From Ehretia macrophylla (taxonomy: Eukaryota; Streptophyta; Magnoliopsida; Boraginales; Ehretiaceae): a stretch of 64,000 nt of DNA. The position numbers were made by a program, and so were the translations under genes. The notes beneath the pieces were generated by a model. That model was not told the DNA's origin. It ran no database searches and was given only the letters and a program-made list of their open reading frames with translations. Shown here piece by piece: positions 1 through 12,075 of the stretch (the stretch's first letter is position 1; every line of letters starts with the position of its first letter). The DNA is taken from assembly GCA_037974665.1 (NCBI GenBank), contig CM075771.1:23075425-23139424 (forward strand), read 5' to 3'.

Positions 1-371
1 AGTTTAAACGGTTGAATTCGTTCGTTGATCGTATGGCATGAATAGTGACATTTTTCTAGGGTTTTATGGAATTGTGCGATATGGCTTGATTAATTGCTTC
101 TAGTAGGTGCCTTCGATGTTAATAAAGATAGTTTGATAGCCACATGACATTGAATTGCTCAAAAATTGGCTAACACATGAAATAGGCGACTTTTAAAAAG
201 GGGTTTCGAGGTTCATGCAAATCTGGGTTAATTTGGCCATTACATCTAGTGTTCTTAGGCTATATAGGTACTATATATGCTTTGCTAAACCTCGGTTGAG
301 TCCCGATTAGGGTACTTGTAGTACAAACTCACAAGGGAAAAATTGGGACTTTTGTGCTAAATGGGGGTAAT
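1..371 (+). mobile_element. LTR C, left fragment (plus-oriented, interrupted by element A)
   Basis: Non-coding sequence that reads as the plus-strand counterpart of the U3 part of the element A LTRs (compare the reverse complement of about 2240-2500). It runs without logical break from the bases before 372 to those after 10498, so it is the left flank of the A insertion. The window edge cuts it off. It is the first copy of an internal duplication whose second copy lies at about 10600-10860. No open reading frame of note. Confidence 0.7.
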
Positions 372-973
372 TGTAATGCCCCGATCCCTCACGAGACCGG
401 AGGCTCTAATAACCAAGCTATTCTCAACCCAATTCCAACCCAGTCTCAAAATTTTAGGAAAAAACGGACAGAGTCTCCTCTGTGTCGTGGACATTCTGAA
501 AACCTGTAAACATTCAAATAAGCTATAGAACAACACTAAAGCCATTTCCAAAATAAAAATCCCAACTTTAAGGCCATCCGAGCCTTAAGAAATAAAAACA
601 GTTTAGATACACACAAGCATACATTTATGACTTAACTTCTTTACAAAACCGCTTATCATGTCACTCCATGATAGCATTGAACATTCTTAGAAATTAAAGC
701 CAACCATACACCCGTTCATTCACACCCAAGCATGCAATGTAGCTAGAAGCAGAAGCAGAAGCAAAAGTTATTACATGCCACAATTCCATAACACTTACTC
801 CATCCACTTAGTTTTCAAACTTGTAACTACTCAAATATATATACATAAGCCCTTAGGCTCCAAAAATAGAATATATTGTAGAACAATTAAGGTCTTCCAC
901 AGTTTAGTAGACAATCACTCAAATCTCAAGTAATAGCACACAACAATTAGGTCAACTCCTCCAACTGCACCAC

Positions 974-1015
974 CTGAAACATGTTTAGCGAGGTATGAGC
1001 AATCACAATTGCCCA
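974..1015 (-). promoter_or_regulatory. LTR A hairpin plus 3' splice-site-like module
   Basis: On the minus strand, TGGGCAAT-TGTG-ATTGCTCA forms a stem-loop whose 3' arm ends in CTCAT, a plant branch-point-like pentamer. It is followed after 21 nt by TTTCAG/G. The same module is in the right LTR at 7674-7715. The splice role is inferred; the inverted repeat and spacing are seen directly. Confidence 0.45.
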
Positions 1016-2827
1016 GTGAGCGATAAGGTCTACCAGGGACGTGCAATGCAGCAGTTAGTACAAATAAAGCATTTTAAAAACAAAGAACAATTGAAACAAC
1101 AAGTTATCACACATTAAAAAGGATACGATTCACTTGTTCTTCAATCACGAACAACGAGCCACGGACTGAAATCCTGATATAATAATGACATTGTTATCGA
1201 TAAGCCGACATCCCGTTATAACTCCAAAATGGGTGTACTCCGGATGTACCCCGAAATCCTATGACCCAACTCTCCCAGGGCGGCATCCCAAGTGAGAGAG
1301 GGACTAGGCAACCATGGTAGCCGAGGTGGACCGGCAAGCCCGATGCCGCCCGGTTTTCCCGACATTACCATGCCCGAATGGTTGCTTAACCACGATGCAA
1401 TGCACTCAAAATGATAACAATAGTATAAATCAATAAACACATGGTTGAAGGACAACAAAGTAGGTTGCCCTCACACACAATATATAGATAATAAGTGCAC
1501 ATAATCTAAGTACAAGTAAGTAAACTATTATGCACATAAGGATGAAGTCTCCCTCACCTCTACCAAGCTCCAAAATGCAAGATTGGCTTTAAATTACCCT
1601 CAATCACCTTGAACATAAAGTTAAACATTGTTTCAATTCCTCTTTAACTACAACATTCATTAATTGTCCAACTAGGTTAGCTAACTCATAGTTTACTTAA
1701 TTAACATACAACCAAGTAATCATTCAAGTAATATAATATACAAACAATATAACTAACAAGCAATAAAATCATGATATAAACATGTTCCACAATCATTTAA
1801 AAGAGCATTTTAAGCATGGATAACCATATTTAATTCCATAATAGTACTATCAATTTATAAAGCCATTAATCCATACTTATTCTCATTATAATTAACTCAA
1901 TATAAAACTCAAGGAAAACACTTAGAACTATGGCAATACAATTACTATAAACAAGAATTCACTTAGAATCTTCAATTCGGAAAACAATTATGCAAATTAC
2001 AAAGGGGCATATTCAAGATTCACACAAAACTATACCAAAAGCTCCAAAACATCTTGAAACCACATTTAAGCACACAAGGAGTCATGCCAAGGTCTTAGAA
2101 GCGTGAGACATTCGAATTCCTGCTTTAACCTCTTTGCAATACAACCGGTTTTCCTTCCAAACTCATGTCAATGATTCAAATTCAGGGGAAAGCTATACCA
2201 ATCTTCTAATTAACCCTTAAGGTACCCTTACAACCCGCAAATACGTTCAATTACCTGCAATTATCCCAAAGCCCCAATTTTCCTCTTATAGCTGTGAACT
2301 ACACCTACCTTAATCGGGCTTCAAACAAGAGTTAGCCAAGCTTCTATAGCACCTAGGTAGCCTAAGAATACTAGAAGTGAAACCCGAATCCACCCAGATT
2401 AGCATTAACCCCAAAACCCCTTTTATAAAGTCGGCTATTTCATGTTTTATGCAAATTTGGAGCAATTCAAGTGCATGGGGCTATTGGACTACCTTCACTA
2501 GCACCTAAGGCATCTATTAGAAGCATTGAATCAAGCTAATACGCACAATTACACAAAACCCTAGAAATCCTGTCACTATTTACTTCAAAGATCAAAGTAA
2601 CAATTCCAACCATTTAAAATACGAACTAAAGGCTTAAATGTGTTCTCTAGCACTTATATACAATGTATAATAGCATAGATAAGCTTTGCAATAGCATTTG
2701 ATAGCATTTCTAACAAATCAAGAAATGAGCAACAATTTTAAAATGCGCAAACAAGCATGAAAACCCTCACCAATGCCCGTAGGAACTCTCGGGAGGCTAG
2801 CAAACACCCTAAACTACTTGCTCCTTG

Positions 2828-2856
2828 CTTGGCTTGGCTTGGCTTGGCTTGGCTTG
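2828..2856. repeat. (CTTGG)n microsatellite in LTR A
   Basis: About six pentanucleotide units. The corresponding place in the right LTR (about 9983-10002) has fewer, interrupted units, so the array expanded or contracted after insertion. Confidence 0.85.
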
Positions 2857-3361
2857 AAAATTTGATGAGCAAAATCCTCTCATTCTCCTCCTATGTTGAT
2901 TCTCGGATTTACTACAGTAATTCCAGCATCTTTCTTTTTGTTTTTTTTTTGTTTTGCTAGTTATGAGCTTATGTTGTGTGTTGTGTGAGTATATGTTTGG
3001 GTGAGCTATTTTAGTTAGAGGGTGTGGTTAAAATATGAGTTAAACTAGCTAGAACCAAGTCCTAAAGTGCAAATTAATGCTAGCTAATTAAAACACTAAG
3101 TTAAGTTACGTAACACTATTTATTAGATTGGCAAAACATTTTCTAAACGAGTGCTCCTATCGCTCTAAGCTCAAATGCACATTTTTCTCATTCCTAAAAC
3201 AATTAATATGATTTAATAAAAATGCTAATTAATTAATATAATGCAGTTGAAAAATAGAATGAATAGTAACGAAGAAAGACAACAAGTAAAACACAGAATT
3301 AAATGCGCAATTAATGGATGCAACAGTTAAAAATGTGTACGGTAGAATCTCGGGCGTCATA

Positions 3362-3377
3362 TCCTCTCCCCCTTAAA
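3362..3377 (-). other. Element A polypurine tract
   Basis: On the minus strand this reads TTTAAGGGGGAGAGGA, directly abutting the 3' LTR. It is the expected plus-strand primer position in Ty3/Gypsy elements. Confidence 0.75.
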
Positions 3378-3379
3378 CA

Positions 3380-3397
3380 AATTGCGTCCACACAATT
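3380..3397 (-). other. Element A stem-loop upstream of polypurine tract
   Basis: Minus strand AATTGTG-TGGA-CGCAATT: a seven-pair stem with one G-U wobble and a four-base loop. Equivalent stems with compensatory changes precede the polypurine tracts of B, D, E and F. Confidence 0.55.
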
Positions 3398-4428
3398 CTT
3401 CTTCCAAGAGAACTCAGCATCAACTGAAATCTAATTATGATATTCTTCATCGATTGTTGAGCAAGACACTGAATGAGAACGCCCAAAGGAAAACCCAAAT
3501 AAGAATCTCATTAGTACCGCCTAAAAATTACCAAGTAATAAGGCCAAATAAAGGCTCAAATGAATATATTATCTCGGAATCCGAATAAGAATCCCGTTGG
3601 CCACGAATACCATAGAAGAATAGAACTCCATCTAAGAGCGGCGAAAAAATATCAATAAAAGTCTCGAGTAGGAGTACTGTAGATAATACCGAATAATAAG
3701 GCTGAAAAGAATCCCATATACCAAGCCTTCTGAAAAATTTCAATAAGAAAATACCGGAAGAATGTCCAACAAGAAAATACCAAGGGAATGCTCCAGAGAA
3801 CCGTCATATAGAAATCCCGAAAGAAGCCACTCATTTAAGACTACTGAACGTAAAAGAACACCTTAATAGAATGCCACTAACCGAGCTTCAACTATAAACA
3901 CTAACTCCCAAATAAAGGCTGATCAAATGCCTCTCATTCCCGCTAATCCACATGGCTTAGAAGGCCTACCACTAATCAGCTCTTTTTAGGGGGAGGAAAA
4001 AGTCTTTATTACCATTTCAACGAGATATGTATGAATGCCAAGATATCACATTTACACATATATGTTTTAAACTATTATGCAAACATGTTTATATAAGATT
4101 TTATGAAACAATATAATCATCAAAGTCATTCAAGCACAACAATCAAGTCAATCATAACACAACTCAATCAAAGACATTCAAATACACACATTTCAAGCAA
4201 GAGGTCAAGCAATTAACAATTCACGAGGTTAATTTGATGCATAAGCAGCCACTTTACTTCACTTAGCACACATTTACCACGTAAAACATAATTATATCAC
4301 ATAGGTGCACACATTCAATACAAGACATACATGCAGACATATACTTTCAAGACACACACTTAATAAGCACACACGCAAGGTTACTACCCGACAGGCCGAG
4401 GACCCTGTCCCAGCTTAGAGCTAACTAA

Positions 4429-4440
4429 GCTCTGATACCA
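4429..4440 (-). other. Element A primer-binding site (initiator tRNA-Met)
   Basis: GCTCTGATACCA is the reverse complement of TGGTATCAGAGC, the usual plant initiator tRNA-Met primer-binding site. It is separated from the 5' LTR by two bases (CC). Confidence 0.9.
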
Positions 4441-5262
4441 CCTGTAACGCCCCGATCTCTCACGAGACCAGAGGCTCTAATAACCAAGCTATTCTCAACC
4501 CAATTCCAACCCAGTCTCAAAATTTTAGGGAAAAACGAACAGAGTCTTCTCTGTGCTGTAGACATTCTGAAAACCTGTAAACATTCAAATAAGCTATAGA
4601 ACTACACTAAAGCCATTCCAAAATAAAAATCCCAACTTTAAGGCCATCCGAGCCTTAAGACATGCAAACAGTTTAGATACACATAACATGCATTCATAAC
4701 TTAACTTCTTTACAAAACCACTTATCATGTCACTCCATGATTGTGATAACCCGAACCCGGCATGCATTTAATGGCATTTAATTTCTTTTAACTAAGTGAC
4801 ATCTTAAATGTTGGCATTAAATTTGTGTTTATTTTTAGTTAAACATTATTTGAAGATTTATTTTCATATTTCTTTCAGAAGTAACTAGAATAATACTTGA
4901 GCTAATTATATTAACGGAATAACAAGTACTTCTCATATTGATGTCAATCGGTTTTATTTTTCTTGCGCTTAAATGCTCAGATTTCAATTAAATGAAAAGT
5001 AGCTCCAAGCCGGAGTAAATTTTAAACTATGATGCTTTCCAAAAATGATATATTTCTTAAATTCTTTGAGATTTAATCGTTATTCTTTTATTGTCGCAAA
5101 GTGCATAGCATTTCGAGAGGGATAGATAGGAAATGAATTCTAGTCCTTAGCAAATAGTGAAAACTAGTATTTAGTGTCTTGATTTTAATATTTTTGTTGT
5201 TGTTAGCTAGAATTAGAATTGTGCTAGTTGTTTTAGCTTCAAAATGCCTAAAATAAGCTTAT

Positions 5263-5326
5263 TTGACCAATTCTTAAGTGGTTTGACCAATGCCTTGACC
5301 ATTGAGCTTGTCATCCTTTATAATAG
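5263..5326 (+). promoter_or_regulatory. Candidate LTR G promoter: three W-boxes and a TATA-like element
   Basis: TTGACC occurs at 5263, 5283 and 5295, followed by CTTTATAATA at 5317. TTGACC/T is the core bound by plant WRKY factors. The donor-like TAAG/GTGAGG lies downstream at 5506/5507. Promoter activity is inferred. Confidence 0.4.
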
Positions 5327-6733
5327 CATAACATAGCACAAAATAAAAAAAGAAAAAAAGCTGAAAACAGTTTGGTCATGGCCGAAAATAGAAGGAAAGA
5401 AAAAAAAAATATTTCTTCATCAAATCATCAAATCTTCGCGTAAGCTTGAACGGGGTGGTTTTCGAGGCACTCTACGAGGTTTTTCTAGCGTCTAGGAGCG
5501 TCTAAGGTGAGGGTTTCATCGTTATTTGCGCATTTGAAATATTTGTATCTAAACTTTGATTTTTGGATTTTATGCGTAGATTGTTGTTTTAATCGTTTTG
5601 TTGCTTAAAGAATGTTCCTTGTTGATTGTAGAACATGTATTTATAGCTTTTTAACATTTTCTGCGGTTAAATGTTGAGATTACAATTTAAATTGATTGTT
5701 GAATAGTGTTTTGTGAATAGTAAACCCTTGAAACGATGAAGTTGCTCCGTTATGCTGTCCGTTGATGTAGAAATGTGCTAGATATGCTAGAATTCCTAAA
5801 TGTGTGGTTTAATTGGAATGTGTAATAGAAAAACGGAGAAAAACAGCTTAGTGAAAGTCGGGGTCGTTTAGGTCGAGTTTGGCATTTTCTCGTTTTACGT
5901 GTTGGCATTGTTTCGGGAGGCCATGGAAGCACTTTTGGTGCGATTATGGCGTTGGTTGGGTGTTTGGTTGGTATAGTTGTAGTTCAAACGAGCAAAGGGG
6001 GAAATCGGAGCTTTGCGCAAATTCTAGGGTAAAGTAGGGTTTCGGGGTCCTTAGACGTGCCTTATGGTGACCTAGGAGGATTGGCGAAGACGGTTTCCAG
6101 AACTCGTGGCTCGTTTGGAAATGGTAGTGTTTTGATAGTTGGGGCCGATTTGTGATTTTGCTTGTTATCTTGATATTATGCCTATAGAATGCTTAGGGTT
6201 GCTTGATATACTTGTTTAATTGGTGTTATTGTTGCTTATTATTGCTTGTTATCTCGTTTGTTGTCACTAGTTTGTATTGTTGTGCTATTGATCATTTATT
6301 GCCTTGTATCGAGTCTTGCATTGCATAGTGTCTCGCGCGTGAGTGATGGGCCTCTCTGGGTAGCCTCGGGTTACCAGTGTTGGTTGTTCTAGCTCCGCTG
6401 CTTCCCTCTTCTCGCTTGGGTTGCCTCCCAGGGAGATTTGGGTCGTAGATTGATGGATACTTCCGGGGTATTCCAAACTGGTGTTATAAGGTGGTTTGGG
6501 CTGGCGCGTCATCGTTAATGTCATCAGAATCGTGATCGGTACGTTACTCGCTCGAGTGATCCATAGCCTTCAAAGTGTGGTATAGCTTTGATTGGTTGTG
6601 TTAATGCTTTTCTTAATTGTTTATTGTATTGTTATATATATTGAATGCCTTTTATTGATTGTATTGCTTAATTGTACCTATTTGCATTGCACGATCTTCT
6701 TTCTCTCCATCTCGATATCTGTCTCGCCCTCAC

Positions 6734-6779
6734 TGAGTATACGTGTTGTGTATACTCACTCCTCACCACCACATTTCAG
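6734..6779 (+). promoter_or_regulatory. LTR G hairpin plus 3' splice-site-like module
   Basis: TGAGTATAC and GTATACTCA arms (6734-6758) pair perfectly around a short loop. The 3' arm leads into CTCACT, and TTTCAG/G follows 21 nt later, ending at 6779. With the donor-like GT at 5507 this would make an intron of about 1.27 kb. Confidence 0.45.
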
Positions 6780-7821
6780 GAAATGCCTTGTTAGCTGAAA
6801 AGTTCGTGGATATGTGATAGTTCGTGCCTGAAGAGTTGTCTTGCGTGCTTTGTGGCTTGAGCTGTCAAAGATGTAAAGATGTATGTTCATATGTTGTATG
6901 TATTTATTGTTAAAAGAAATGTAATTTAATCTAGCTAAGTAGTTGAGGTAGATTGATAAGCTAGTTATGTTTTCAGTAGTATAGTTAACCTCGATGCATG
7001 TTTGTAATTGTCTAAAAGAAAAGGGTGAGAATTGTATGATAGTATATTTTGTGCAGTAGATTAGTATGGATTAAATATCAAGCTTGAATGTTCTTGTAAA
7101 AGATGTAAAGAGATAGGTTAGTTTTTAAACTGGAAATGTATATTTATATGCTGTGTTTAGTTGTTGAGAACCAAGGCTCGGATGGCCTTGAGGTGGTTGA
7201 ATGTTTGGACATGGTATTGGTCCACTTATATGCTGTTACAGGATTTTACATTTTGCCTAGAAACAGGGGAGACTCCGTCCGTGTTCCCTGAAAATTATGC
7301 CCGGGTTTGGATTTGGGTTGTGATTAGATTGATTGATAGAACTCCCGGTCTCGAGAGGGATCGGGGTGTTACAATGATAGCATTGAACATTCTTAAAAAT
7401 TAAAGCCAACCATACACTCGTTCATTCACACCCAAGCATGCAACGTAGCTAGAAGCAGAAGCACAAGTTATTACATGCCACAATTCCATAACACTTACTA
7501 CATCCACTTAGCTTTCAAACTTGCAACTACTCAAATATATATACATAAGCCCTTAGGCTCCAAAAATAGAATAGAAAGTAGAACAATTAAGGTTTTCCGC
7601 AGTTTAGCAGACAATTACTCAAATCTCAAGTAATAGCACACAACAATCAGGTCAACTCCTCCAACTGCACCACCTGAAACATGTTTAGCAAGGAATGAGC
7701 AATCACAATTGCCCAGTGAGGGATAGGGTCTACCGGGGACGTGCAATGCAGCAGTTAGTACAAATAAAGCATTTTACAAACAAAAAACAATTGAAACAAC
7801 AAGTTACCACACATTAAAAAG

Positions 7822-8271
7822 GGGTGAAGTGCATCAGACCCCCTTGTACTTTAGCGAAAGTGCACAACACCCCCCTATTGTTTAAAAACCCCCTGAGTTA
7901 GTCCTTATAGTTTTTCAAAAGTGCGCAACACCCCCCTACCGTTAAAAAATCCGTTAAATTTAACGGAGAGTGTACTTCACACGCGTTAAGTGAGATTTTT
8001 TTTAAAATTTTTAACGAATTTATTCATTAAATAATTATATGAATTGACCAAATTACCTTTTGTTTTTTGGCCTAAACAAAAGAGAGAAATGAAAAAAAAT
8101 GAGGGTATTTACGTCTTTTTTACAAAATCCGTTAAATATGACGGATTCTATAACTGTAGGGGGTGTTGTGCACTTTTAAAAAACATAGGGACTAGTTCAG
8201 GGGATTTTTAAACTATAGGGGGGTGTTGTGCACTTTCGCTAAAGTATAAGGGGGTCTGGTGCACTTCACCC
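7822..8271. mobile_element. MITE with long terminal inverted repeats (450 bp)
   Basis: Ends GGGTGAAGTGCA / TGCACTTCACCC, with imperfect inverted similarity continuing for over 100 bp on each side (tracts of CCCCC and GTGCACAACACC and their complements). Flanks TTAAAAAG and TTAAAAAAG represent an 8-9-bp target duplication with one indel; the uninterrupted site is visible in the left LTR near 1113-1122. No transposase. Long inverted repeats plus this TSD size suggest a Mutator-like or hAT-like non-autonomous element; the sequence does not decide. Confidence 0.85.
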
Positions 8272-10498
8272 TTAAAAAAGTAACGATTCACTTGTTCTTC
8301 AATCACGAACCACGAGCCACAAATTGAAATCCCGATGTAATAATGACACTGTTATCGATAAGCCGGCATCCCCTTATAACTCCAAAATGGGTGTACTTCG
8401 GATGTACGTCGAAATCCTACGACCCAACTCTCCCTGGGCGGCATCCCAAGCGAGAGAGGGACTGGGCAACCATGGTAGCCAAGATGGACCGACAAGCCCG
8501 ATGCCGCCCGGTTTTCCCGACACTACCATGCCCGAATGGTTGCGCAACCACTATGCAATGCACTCAAAATGATAACAATAGTATAAATCAGTAAACACAT
8601 GGTTGAGGGACAACAAAGTAGGTTACCCTCAGACACAATATATAGACAATAAGTGCATATAATCTAAGTACAAGTAAGTAAACTATTATGCACATAAGGA
8701 TGAAGTCTCCCTCACCTCTACCAAGCTCCAAAATGAAAGATTGGCTTCAAATCACCCTCAATCACCTTGAACATAAAGTTAAACATTGTTTCAATTACTC
8801 TTTAACTACAACATTCATTAATTGTCCAACTAGGTTAGCTAACTCATAGTTTACTTAATTAACATACAACCAAGTAATCATTCAAGTAATGTAATATACA
8901 AACAATATAACTAACAAGCAATAAAATCATGATATAAGTATGTTCCACAATCATTTAAAAGAGCATTTTAAGCATGGATAACCATATTTAATTCCATAAT
9001 AATACTATCAATTTATAAAGCCATTAATCTATATTTATTCTCATTATAATTAACTCAATATAAAACTCAAGGAAAACGCTTATAACTATGGCAATACAAT
9101 TACTATAAACAAGAATTCACTTAGAATCTTCAATTTGGAAAACAATTATGCAAATTACAAAGGGGCATATTCAAGATTCACACAAAACTATACCAAAAGC
9201 TCCAAAACATCTTGAAACCACATTTAAGCACACAAGGAGTCATGCCAAGGTCTTAGAAGCGTGAGACATTCAAATTCCTGCTTTAACCTCTTTGCAATAC
9301 AACCGGTTTTCCTTCCAAACTCATGTCAATGATTCAAATTCAAGGGAAAGCTATACCAATCTTCTAATTAACCCTTAAGGTACCCTTACAACCCGTAAAT
9401 ACGTTCAATTACCCACAATTACCCCAAAAGCCCCAATTTCCCTCTTAGAGCTTGAACTACACCTACCTTAATCGGGCTTCAAACAAGAGTTAGCCAAGCT
9501 TCTATAGTACCTAGGTAGCCTAAGAATACTATAAGTGAAGCCCGAATCCACCCAGATTAGCATTAACCCCGAAACCCTTTTTATAAAGTCAGTTATTTCA
9601 CGTTTTATACAAATTTGGAGCAATTCAAGTGCACGGGGCTATTGGACTACCTTCACTAGCACCTAAGGCATATATTAGAAGCATTGAATCAAGCTAATAC
9701 GCACAATTACACGAAACCCTAGAAATCCCATCACTATTCACCTCAAAGATCAAAGTAATGATTCCAACCGTTTGAAATACGAACTAAAGGCTTAAATGTG
9801 TTCTCTAGCACTTATATACATTGTATAATAGCATAGATAAGCTTTGCAATAGCATTTGATAGCATTTCTAACAAATCAAGAATTGAGCAACAATTTTAAA
9901 ATGCGCAAACAAGCATGAAAACCCTCACCAATATGCGTAGGAACTCTTGGGAGGCTAGCAAACACCCTAAACTACTTGCTCCTTGCTTGGCTTAGCTTGG
10001 CTTGAAGATTTGATGAGAAAAATCCTCTCATTCTCCTCCTATGTTGATTCTCGAATTTGCTACAGTAATTCCTATATCTTTTTTTTTTTTTTGCTAGTTA
10101 TGAGCTTATGTTGTGTGTTGTGTGAGTATATGTTTGGGTGAGCTATTTTAGTGAGAGGGTGTGGTTAAAATATGAGTTAAACTAGCTAGAACCAAGTCCT
10201 AAAGTACAAATTAATGCTAGCTAATTAAAACACTAAGTTAAGTTACGTAATACTATTCATTAGATTGGCAAAACATTTTCTAAACGAGTGCTCCAATCGC
10301 TCTAAGCTCAAATGCACATTTTTCTCAATCCTAAAACAATTAATATGATTTAATAAAAATGTTAATTCATTAATATAATGTAGTTGAAAAATGGAATGAA
10401 TAGTAACTAAGAAAGACAACAAGTAAATCACATAATTAAATGCGCAATTAATGGATGCAACAGTTAAAAATGTGTACGGTAGAATCTCGGGCGTCACA

Positions 10499-12075
10499 AT
10501 AATTGGGTAGTTTCTAGGGTCCTAGGGGTACCAGAAGGGATAATTAAAAGTATGGAATAACCCGCTCGCTTAAATGGAACATTAACTTGTGTTTGGAAGA
10601 AAAATGACTTGTGTTACAAAAGGGTTTTAGGTCAAACGTAAATCTGGTTGAATTTGGTTGATATATTTGGTGTTCTTAGGGTAAGTAGGGACTAAATGTG
10701 CTTTTCTAACTCTTAGTTGAGCTTTGGTTAAGATACTTGTAGTACAAATGCACAAATGGATAATCGGGGCTTTGGTGGCTAATTCGGGTTAATGAATGAT
10801 TTCAGGGGTTCTAAGTGTGCCATAATGTGTAACTAGAAGATTAGAATAGTTAGTTGGTGAATCTTGAGCCTTAGCCTTCGGATTGGAGTTAAATGACTTA
10901 GGATAACAAAAGGAAAACTCGGGGTTTTCATGCTTAGCCTTTGAATTAGCTTTGATGCTTGTATATCTTGCCTTTACATGTTATTATATGGCATTTGTGA
11001 GCATTTCGTGAAGTTTCGTGATCATCGGTCATTGACCCCTTTGTGTTGGTACATTTATTTTCATATTTAATGATTATATCTTGTTATAATATTTATATTA
11101 CTTGTACTTTATTAAGATCAAACTCTAATAAACATTGTATGCTAAGTGAATAGGACTATAAGGATAACTCATCTAGTTAAATGATTATTGATTATTGTAA
11201 TTAAATGTAATTGGAATTTATAACTTATGATCTTAACTTAATGGTATTTGATGCTTCTAATATATCTTATGTTGTCTAATGATATGGTAAGGTAAACATT
11301 GTAGCTTAATTGTGTGTGGGTTATGAACTTGTGTGAATAAGTGATTATAAATCTAGCTTCTAATGTTGTAGGGCTAAGTTAAGTAAGAGTTGAGTTGGAA
11401 TTGATATAGTTAATTGCTAAACTTATATGAACACCCTAGGGTTGTATATTCGAGCTAATTTGAGGAAGTTTGGAGTAAATCAGAGCTATTTTCTTGCGTA
11501 TTTAACCAGACCTAAGGTGAGAGAGTTGCATCTTATTTGCATTTATCTGTTGTATATAAATTATGTTGGATAATGCCATGCTATAAATGTTAGTTATTTA
11601 GTTTATATTGTTATCTTGCTTATATTGCTTGTAAATTATCATGTATATGTTACTTGGCTCTTGTGTTCTTGACTCAGGGTTGCGCAACCTTTTCGGACAT
11701 AGTAGCTTCGAGAAACACGGGCGGCGTCGGGCTTGCTGTGCTCCCTTGACTATTATGGTGCCTATTCCCTTTCTCGCTGAGTATACTCCACTACCCCAGA
11801 AGCGTGGTTCACTTGCTAGGCATATGGACCTACCTCAGGAGAAAGGGTCGTAGGATCGAAATACATCCGGAGTATCCCAACTTGGTGGAGTGAGGGTTTG
11901 CCAGCACTTGCGTGAAGTTTGTGGCTCATGGTTCGAGATTGAAAACTTGAAGTGGAACCGTATGCTTTCTAATGTGGTTAATTACTTGGCTATTTGATCT
12001 TGTTGTTTTATGTTATATATATATGACTTTTTGTGATTGCATATCATATTGCAAGCCTCGGTATGTTGCATCACC
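10499..12075 (+). mobile_element. LTR C, middle fragment
   Basis: Continues 1-371 after the A insertion. Contains the second copy of a duplicated U3 segment (about 10600-10860), a donor-like TAAG/GTGAGA at 11516/11517 and the GC-rich conserved block at about 11690-11900. It is interrupted at 12076 by element B and resumes at 29208. The 70-codon frame at 11641-11853 lies over the conserved block and is not a gene. Confidence 0.75.

Larger units (their letters stand above)
372..3361 (-). repeat. Element A 3' LTR (left copy)
   Basis: About 2990 bp, direct repeat of 4443-10498 once the nested insertions there are removed. The two copies differ by a few percent by eye. On the minus strand it contains, in order: donor-like G/GTGAGG at about 2771/2770, a GC-rich conserved block at about 1400-1210, an inverted repeat at 1015-996, an acceptor-like CAG/G at 974, and the terminal TTACA-type end at 372. 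Short reading frames inside are not conserved between the copies and are not genes. Confidence 0.85.
3362..4442 (-). other. Element A internal region, non-coding
   Basis: Between the LTRs, no gag, protease, RT or integrase is recognisable in any frame. The left two thirds are a degenerate short-period repeat around AAGAATNCC...AATA; the right third is rich in CACATA and CAATCA words, like the leaders of the other elements. Overlapping minus-strand reading frames of 60-71 codons at 3528-3834 come from this low-complexity composition and have no family I recognise. Confidence 0.75.
4742..7373 (+). mobile_element. Solo LTR G (2632 bp), nested in LTR A
   Basis: Begins TGTGATAACCCG and ends GGGGTGTTACA, flanked by a perfect 5-bp duplication ATGAT (4737-4741 and 7374-7378). 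Sequence flanking it rejoins exactly as in the undisturbed LTR A copy near 660-690. It is the same family as the element B LTRs but lies in the plus orientation. No internal region is present, so this is a solo LTR, normally produced by recombination between the two LTRs of a full element. Three TTGACC boxes lie at 5263-5300 and a TATA-like CTTTATAATA at 5317-5326. Confidence 0.9.
372..10498 (-). mobile_element. Element A: non-autonomous LTR retrotransposon (LARD-like), carrying a nested solo LTR and a MITE
   Basis: Two long direct repeats (372-3361 and 4443-10498) flank about 1.1 kb of non-coding internal DNA. Reverse-complement primer-binding site GCTCTGATACCA at 4429-4440 and polypurine tract at 3362-3377 show minus orientation. 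Ends are TG...CA on the right copy; the left LTR ends TCATA, apparently a mutated TCACA. Flanks are GTAAT (367-371) and ATAAT (10499-10503), a TSD with one mismatch. No gag or pol can be read in the internal part, so it would need proteins in trans. The right LTR was later split by G and by a MITE. Confidence 0.85.
4443..10498 (-). repeat. Element A 5' LTR (right copy), split by G and a MITE
   Basis: Begins TGTAACGCCCCGATC and ends GGGCGTCACA. Subtracting solo LTR G with its TSD copy and the MITE leaves about 2.96 kb, matching the left LTR. The splice-like module is at 7674-7715 and the GC-rich block at about 8340-8560. No genes. Confidence 0.85.
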
